Below, in pieces: positions 59,565-64,000 of a stretch of DNA of 64,000 bases (within the stretch, counting starts at the first letter, position 1; each line of letters begins with the position of its first letter). The DNA lies in the NCBI RefSeq assembly GCF_006352025.1, contig NZ_CP040936.1:2108001-2172000 (forward strand), written 5' to 3'. The notes below the pieces were generated by a model that made no database searches, was not told the origin of the DNA, and saw only the letters and a list, made by a program, of their open reading frames with translations. The DNA comes from Hymenobacter sp. DG01. GTDB lineage: Bacteria; Bacteroidota; Bacteroidia; Cytophagales; Hymenobacteraceae. Position numbers and translations under genes: made by a program.

Positions 59565-62336
59565 ATGAAAATAGGCATCTTCTTCGGCGGCCCGTCGCGT
59601 GAGCGGGAAATCAGCTTTGCGGGCGGCCGCACCGTGTACGATAACCTGGATAAGTCCTTGTTCGAGGCCGTTCCCGTGTTTGTGGACAGCCGCGGCAACT
59701 TCATTCAGCTCAACTGGGAGTATATCTATAAAGGCACCATCCGGGACTTTTACCCGCCTGTATCGGCGTTGCCGCGCACGGAGCTGCCGGTGCAGATGTA
59801 CTTCGAGAGCTTGGGCGAGCTGAGCCTGGAGGAGCAGGACCGCATCATTTCCGAAGTGGGCCGCCGCATTCAGCCCCAGGAGCTGAGCAGCCTCATGGAC
59901 TTTGCTTTCCTGGCCCTGCACGGCCCGGCCGGCGAAGACGGCGCCATTCAGGGCCTACTGGAGTGGTACGGCATTCCGTACTCCGGCTCCGGCATTCTGC
60001 CCTCGGCTTTCGGCATTGATAAGATTGCTCAGAAAAAGCTACTAAAAGCGCTGAACCGACCTACCCCCGACTTCCGCCTCATCACGGCTGAAGAGTGGGA
60101 CGCCGCTGATGCACAGGCTACCCTCGACTACCTGGTGCGCGAGCTGGGCTTGCCGCTGGTATTTAAGGCCCCGCGCCAGGGTAGCAGCATTGGCGTAAGC
60201 ATTCTGCGCGAAGCCGACGTAGCGAAATTCGCCACGGCCGTGGAGCGCAGCCTGTTCCGCAAAACCGTAACCCGCCAGGAGTGGCAGGCACTGTCGGAAG
60301 AAAAGAAAACTGTGTGGCTGCAGCAGCTGGTGGATATCCGCGAGGGGATTGGTCTGCCGGTAGTGGTTGAATTGCCCGTCGCCAGTTCTCAGCTGTCAGG
60401 TTCAAGCAACGACATCACTGCCAGCAACTGGCAACCGGCAACTGATAACTCGCAACTGATCTATCAGCCCGAGCAACTCCTGAATACTCTGAACGAGCTG
60501 CTGCAAACCGCCGAAGCGGTACGCCTGACCAGTGTGGAAGGCGAAACCCAGGTGCTGGTGGAAAGCTTCGTGCAGGGCCGCGAGTTTTCGTGCATTGTGG
60601 TAGAAGACCCCGCTGGTCAGCCCCTGGCCCTACCCCCCACGGAGATTGTAAAGGGGGAGGAAATGTTCGACTACCGCTCGAAGTACCTGCCGGGCCTCTC
60701 GCGCAAAGTCACCCCCATTGATCTGCCCGAAGCAGACATTCAGCGCATCCGGGAAGCCTGCGAGGAAATGTTTCGCACCTTCGGCTTCCAGGTGTACGCC
60801 CGACTCGATGGCTTCATCGGCCCCGATGGCAAGCTGTTCCTCAACGACCCGAACACGACCTCGGGTATGCTGCCGGCTTCGTTCTTCTTCCACCAGGCGG
60901 CGGAAATTGGGCTGAACCCCTCGCAGTTTCTGACCTACCTGATTCGCACTTCGCTGGCCGCCCGGCGCCGGGCAGGGCTACGGCCCGTGAAGCTAGCCGG
61001 TCTGCTCACCCAGCTGGATGCAGCCGTAGCGGCCCGGGCCTCGGAGGAGCGCACCCGCACCAAAGTGGCCGTCATTATGGGCGGCTACTCCTCGGAGCGG
61101 CACATTTCGGTGGAAAGCGGCCGGAACATCTATGAGAAGCTCAGCTCCAGCATCAAGTACGAGCCGGTTCCGGTGTTTCTGACGGGTAGCAGCCAGGAGT
61201 TCCGCCTCTACGTGCTGCCCATCAACGTGATGCTCAAGGACAACGCCGACGACATCCGCGAGAAGGTAGAGCACATGGAGGCCGGCCACGGCCTGCACCC
61301 CATCCTGGAGCGCATCCGCCGCGAAGCCTCGGCTATTACCAGCACCTACGCTGGTCAGCCCACAGCCCAGCCGCGCCGCGTTTCCTTTGAGGAATTGGCA
61401 CGGATGGTTGATGAGGTGTTCATCGCCCTGCATGGCCGCCCCGGTGAGGACGGTGCCCTGCAGCGGGAGCTGGAAAAGTTCGGGCTGCCCTACAACGGCT
61501 CGGGCGTGGAAAGCTCCAGCATCACCATCAACAAGTTCGAAACCAACCGCCGCCTGCGCGAAGCGGGTATGCGCGTGGCCGAACACCGCATGGCCAACCG
61601 CCTGGAGTGGGATGCCGACCACGAAGGCTTCTACCGCAGCCTGGAAACCCAGTTCCCCTACCCCTTCATTGCCAAGCCCGCCGACGATGGCTGCTCCTCG
61701 GCCGTGAAGAAAATCAAGAACCGCCAGGAGCTGGAGGCCTTCACCCGCCTCATCTTCCGTCAGGAGGAAACCCTCAGCGAGGCCGAAGCCACTACCCTCA
61801 GCCTGGGCTTCAAGGAGGAATTTCCGCAGAAGGACGCCTTCCTGGTGGAAACCCTTATTGACCGTGACGGCGCGGCCCACTTCCTGGAAGTAACCGGTGG
61901 CCTGCTCACGCACTGGACCGACGGTGGCGAGCTGCAGATTGAAGTGTTTGAAGCTTCGGAAGCTCTGGCTACCGGCGAGGTGCTGAGTCTGGAAGAGAAG
62001 TTCCTGGCCGGCGAAGGCCAGAACATCACCCCGGCCCGCTACGCCTCCGACCTCACGGAGCGCCAGCGCGTGTCGGAGGAGGTGAAAAAGGAATTGCGCC
62101 GGGTGGCCGAAATCCTGAATATTCAGGGCTACGCTCGCATTGACGCGTTTGTGCGGGTGCGCCAGAACGGGGCCGTGGAAGTCATCATCATCGAGGTGAA
62201 CTCCCTGCCCGGCATGACGCCCGCCACCTGCATCTTCCACCAAACTGCCCTAGCCGGCTACACCCCCTACGACTTCATCGACCGGATTCTAGAGTTCGGC
62301 AAGCAGCGCACAGAGAAGGCCGTGGCACAGAATTAA
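59565..62336 (+). CDS. ddl: Tandem fusion of two D-alanine--D-alanine ligase units
   Basis: About 923 residues from the ATG at 59565 (MKIGIFFGGPSRERE). Unit 1 (about 1-490) has the N-terminal GGPSREREISFAGGR, the EMFDYRSKYLPG loop and the metal-site segment DPNTTSGMLPASFFFHQ. Unit 2 (about 497-923) starts VAVIMGGYSSERHISVESGR and ends with EVNSLPGMTPATCIFHQ. Usual Ddl proteins have one unit of 300-370 residues. Each unit departs from the canonical motifs at different places (Glu to His in the GGxSxERE loop of unit 2; EVN to DPN in unit 1). About 30 residues at 268-300 of unit 1 are encoded by a palindromic element. It makes D-Ala-D-Ala for peptidoglycan, by family. Followed by a PASTA protein. 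Confidence 0.9.
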   Translation: MKIGIFFGGPSREREISFAGGRTVYDNLDKSLFEAVPVFVDSRGNFIQLNWEYIYKGTIRDFYPPVSALPRTELPVQMYFESLGELSLEEQDRIISEVGRRIQPQELSSLMDFAFLALHGPAGEDGAIQGLLEWYGIPYSGSGILPSAFGIDKIAQKKLLKALNRPTPDFRLITAEEWDAADAQATLDYLVRELGLPLVFKAPRQGSSIGVSILREADVAKFATAVERSLFRKTVTRQEWQALSEEKKTVWLQQLVDIREGIGLPVVVELPVASSQLSGSSNDITASNWQPATDNSQLIYQPEQLLNTLNELLQTAEAVRLTSVEGETQVLVESFVQGREFSCIVVEDPAGQPLALPPTEIVKGEEMFDYRSKYLPGLSRKVTPIDLPEADIQRIREACEEMFRTFGFQVYARLDGFIGPDGKLFLNDPNTTSGMLPASFFFHQAAEIGLNPSQFLTYLIRTSLAARRRAGLRPVKLAGLLTQLDAAVAARASEERTRTKVAVIMGGYSSERHISVESGRNIYEKLSSSIKYEPVPVFLTGSSQEFRLYVLPINVMLKDNADDIREKVEHMEAGHGLHPILERIRREASAITSTYAGQPTAQPRRVSFEELARMVDEVFIALHGRPGEDGALQRELEKFGLPYNGSGVESSSITINKFETNRRLREAGMRVAEHRMANRLEWDADHEGFYRSLETQFPYPFIAKPADDGCSSAVKKIKNRQELEAFTRLIFRQEETLSEAEATTLSLGFKEEFPQKDAFLVETLIDRDGAAHFLEVTGGLLTHWTDGGELQIEVFEASEALATGEVLSLEEKFLAGEGQNITPARYASDLTERQRVSEEVKKELRRVAEILNIQGYARIDAFVRVRQNGAVEVIIIEVNSLPGMTPATCIFHQTALAGYTPYDFIDRILEFGKQRTEKAVAQN
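60370..60465. repeat. Palindromic element of family A inserted in frame in ddl
   Basis: The left arm GAATTGCCCGTCGCCAGTTCT and right arm AACTGGCAACCGGCAACTG / AACTCGCAACTGAT match the arms of the intergenic element at 6161-6312 (GAATTGCC, GCCAGTT, AACTGGCAACCGGCAACT). It adds residues with the character VASSQLSGSSND and NWQPATDNSQL to unit 1 of the ligase, without breaking the frame. Confidence 0.7.
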
Positions 62337-62376
62337 AAGCTAGTTCCCCTCCTCAGATGAGGAGGGGAACTAGCTT
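62337..62376 (+). repeat. 19-bp perfect hairpin between ddl and the PASTA gene
   Basis: AAGCTAGTTCCCCTCCTCA (62337-62355) is followed after 2 nt by its exact complement TGAGGAGGGGAACTAGCTT (62358-62376). It begins at the ddl stop. The following DNA repeats short CTAG/CTTCTAG blocks. It could serve as a terminator or stabilise the ddl mRNA end. Confidence 0.75.
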
Positions 62377-62392
62377 CTAGTCTTCTAATTCC

Positions 62393-62400
62393 TAGCTTTG
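62393..62400 (+). promoter_or_regulatory. -7 promoter element of the PASTA gene
   Basis: TAGCTTTG is a perfect TAnnTTTG match, 34 nt before the ATG at 62435. No clear -33 element is seen. It suggests that the PASTA gene can be transcribed apart from ddl. Confidence 0.5.
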
Positions 62401-62434
62401 TCTCTTCTAGCCTCTGGTCTCTAATTCTCCCCTG

Positions 62435-63220
62435 ATGTCTTTCTTTAAATCCGATACTCCGGCCGACCTGCTCAAGCATGTGCTGGTGATTTTGCTGGCG
62501 ACGGGTATCCTGGTGTTCGGGTTCTTTTACGTGTACCTGCCCATCACCACCAACCACGGCGAAACCATTGTGGTACCGAAGATTACGGGCATGAGCCAGG
62601 CCGAGCTGGAAGACTACCTCGACGAGCGGGACCTGGCCTACTTCGTGGACGACAGCACCTACGACGCCTCCATCCGGCCCGGCACGGTGCTTACGCAGGA
62701 GCCCAAGGCGGGCGAAAAGGTGAAGGAAGGCCGCAAGATTTACATTTCGGTGGCCATGAAGAACCCACCCGTCATCAAAATGCCCAAGCTGACGGACGGC
62801 TCCCTGAAAAACGCCCAGCTCATCCTCAAAAGCTACGACCTGATTGTGGGCCAGATTAAGCTGGTGCCCAACATCCAGAAAGATGCCGTGCTGCGGCAGT
62901 TTGTGGGCGGCAAGGAGGTAGCGCCCGGCGCGGCCATCACCAAAGGCACCCGCGTAGATCTGGAGGTAGGCGACGGTCTGGGCAACCAGGAATTCCCGGT
63001 GCCCAACCTCGTGAACATGCCCGTTGATGAGGCCACTACCCTGCTCGTGGGCCAGGGCCTGCAGCCCGGTGAAATCTTCTACCAGGAACCCGAAGAAGGC
63101 CAGGCCGAAGGCACCGTGGTGAAGCAGCGTCCCGTGCCCGGCCCCGGCACCACCATCCGGATGGGCCAGCTCGTGGACCTCTGGGTAGCCGGCCAGGAGC
63201 CCGTGAAGGAAGTGCGCTAA
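62435..63220 (+). CDS. Membrane-anchored PASTA-domain protein
   Basis: The 261-residue protein has one N-terminal membrane segment (about 11-33, HVLVILLATGILVFGFFYVYL) and three PASTA domains outside it: about 42-107 (VVPKITGMSQAELEDYLDE), 108-178 (KMPKLTDGSLKNAQLIL) and 180-250 (PVPNLVNMPVDEATTLLVG). There is no kinase or transpeptidase domain. PASTA domains bind muropeptides in other bacteria, so a cell-wall sensing or scaffolding role next to ddl is likely. The gene is followed by a strong terminator. Confidence 0.92.
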   Translation: MSFFKSDTPADLLKHVLVILLATGILVFGFFYVYLPITTNHGETIVVPKITGMSQAELEDYLDERDLAYFVDDSTYDASIRPGTVLTQEPKAGEKVKEGRKIYISVAMKNPPVIKMPKLTDGSLKNAQLILKSYDLIVGQIKLVPNIQKDAVLRQFVGGKEVAPGAAITKGTRVDLEVGDGLGNQEFPVPNLVNMPVDEATTLLVGQGLQPGEIFYQEPEEGQAEGTVVKQRPVPGPGTTIRMGQLVDLWVAGQEPVKEVR

Positions 63221-63252
63221 CTCTGCGCCGACCCAAGGCTGAAATACAAGTG

Positions 63253-63288
63253 AAAAAGGTTCGTTGGTTATACCACGAACCTTTTTTC
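63253..63288 (+). terminator. Intrinsic terminator
   Basis: AAAAAGGTTCGT (63253-63264) pairs with ACGAACCTTTTT (63275-63286) around a short GG/CC-closed loop, and a T-run continues after. It ends the ddl/PASTA unit. Confidence 0.9.
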
Positions 63289-63351
63289 GTTTCTGTCCGT
63301 GAGAGAAGCACGGCCGCCTGCTCTTGGTTGGTTTCTGTTACTTTGTTATCA

Positions 63352-64000
63352 ATGACTCGTTTTCTACGCTTTCTGCCCGCTGTGCTGGTAGCGCTGAGCC
63401 TGCTGCCCCGGGTTGGCTTTGGGCAAGTGCTGGTTCACCCGCTGGGTACCGAGCCCGCGCACCGGGCCGCGCCCGCCCCGGCCCGCCGGGCGGCAGTGCT
63501 GGCCCTGCCGTTCTTCGATGATTTTTCAAGCCAGCCCGAGGGACAGCCCGACGCCCGGCGCTGGGAAACCTCCGGTGGAACCCTGGTTAATAACCGCTAC
63601 CCCCGCCGCCCGCCCACCAAGAACGTGGCTACCCTCGACGGGCTCGATGCCCAAGGCAAAGCCCGGGGGCCGGTGTCGTTTATTGGGGAAGGCGACCTGC
63701 TGACTTCCCAGCCCCTGGACCTAAGCGCCCTCAGAACCACCGACAACGTGTACCTGAGCTTTTTCTGGCAGGCCGGCTCCATCTTCGGGCCGCCGGCTCC
63801 CAGCGGCTCGCGGCCCATTGCCCTGTACGTCGATTTTCTGAGCCAGAGCAACCAGTGGGAGCAGGTGTGGCAGCTGCGCAGTCCCGGCGACACAACCGTA
63901 TTTCGCTTCCAGGCCCTGCCCGTTAATCAGGCGCAGTTTCTGCACGCCGGGTTCCGGTTCCGGTTTCGGATGAACGGGGTGCTCTACAACAACCGCGACG
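63352..64000 (+). CDS. Secreted protein, N-terminal part (3' end outside window)
   Basis: An ATG at 63352 opens a frame that runs off the window end (216 codons visible). The product starts with a signal peptide (MTRFLRFLPAVLVALSLLPRVGFGQ), then ALPFFDDFSSQPEGQPDARRWE and GGTLVNNRYPRRPPTKNVATLDGLDAQGKARG, a beginning common to large Bacteroidota surface proteins that carry a type IX sorting domain at the far end. That end is not visible. A TTACTTTG (7 of 8 matches to TAnnTTTG) lies about 10 nt before the start. Confidence 0.75.
   Translation, partial: MTRFLRFLPAVLVALSLLPRVGFGQVLVHPLGTEPAHRAAPAPARRAAVLALPFFDDFSSQPEGQPDARRWETSGGTLVNNRYPRRPPTKNVATLDGLDAQGKARGPVSFIGEGDLLTSQPLDLSALRTTDNVYLSFFWQAGSIFGPPAPSGSRPIALYVDFLSQSNQWEQVWQLRSPGDTTVFRFQALPVNQAQFLHAGFRFRFRMNGVLYNNRD

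Noticed and set aside
1..64000. CRISPR arrays, insertion sequences, integrases, rRNA genes
   Set aside because: No regularly spaced repeats with unique spacers, no transposase or integrase motifs and no rRNA sequence were seen; the curlin and adhesin repeats are coding.

Overview
The window looks like a stretch of chromosome from a GC-rich member of the Bacteroidota, most likely Hymenobacter or a close relative (Hymenobacteraceae). The evidence is gliding/type IX secretion C-terminal domains, a PorP/SprF protein, TAnnTTTG-type promoters (the Bacteroidota -7 element), no obvious Shine-Dalgarno sequences, curlin repeats, and AT-rich intergenic islands in an otherwise GC-rich sequence. The genus is an inference from protein character; no 16S gene is present.

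Layout: 1-7 kb holds housekeeping genes: the end of an EamA exporter, a quinone-oxidoreductase-like enzyme, a small secreted protein, a carbonic anhydrase with a SulP transporter (probable bicarbonate pair), and a two-component system. From 7.2 to 39.1 kb lies a large surface-polysaccharide locus. Its plus-strand arm carries a Wza-like export lipoprotein, a Wzc-like co-polymerase/tyrosine kinase, a flippase, a Wzy-like polymerase, five glycosyltransferases, two related beta-helix proteins and the GDP-fucose genes gmd and fcl. Its minus-strand arm carries the initiating phosphoglycosyltransferase, a WecB/TagA transferase, rfbF and a nine-gene run for an unusual sugar (two cytidylyltransferase-like enzymes, SDR, 3,5-epimerase, SAF oxidoreductase, C-methyltransferase-like enzyme, PIG-L deacetylase, DUF4910-like protein, aminomutase-like PLP enzyme). 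Together these make an almost complete Wzy-dependent pathway.

From 39 to 54 kb surface proteins dominate: a CHU_C-domain protein, a large curlin-repeat protein, and a roughly 1,625-residue repeat adhesin followed by its PorP/SprF partner. Embedded here (43.6-46.2 kb) is the most interesting unit: a SAM-I riboswitch, then a 35-codon cysteine-rich ORF using only the TGT Cys codon, then an ATP-grasp ligase and an SfnG/SsuD-like flavin monooxygenase. This looks like a sulfur-responsive operon with possible two-layer control (riboswitch plus cysteine leader), or alternatively a small peptide-modification system.

From 54.6 to 64 kb are a tRNA(CAU), a HAD phosphatase, a site-2 protease, pgk, a fused double D-Ala-D-Ala ligase, a PASTA protein and the start of a secreted protein. 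Several palindromic repeat elements are scattered through the window. One family occurs both between the two-component genes and in frame inside the ddl fusion, resembling the protein-coding palindromic elements known from Rickettsia.
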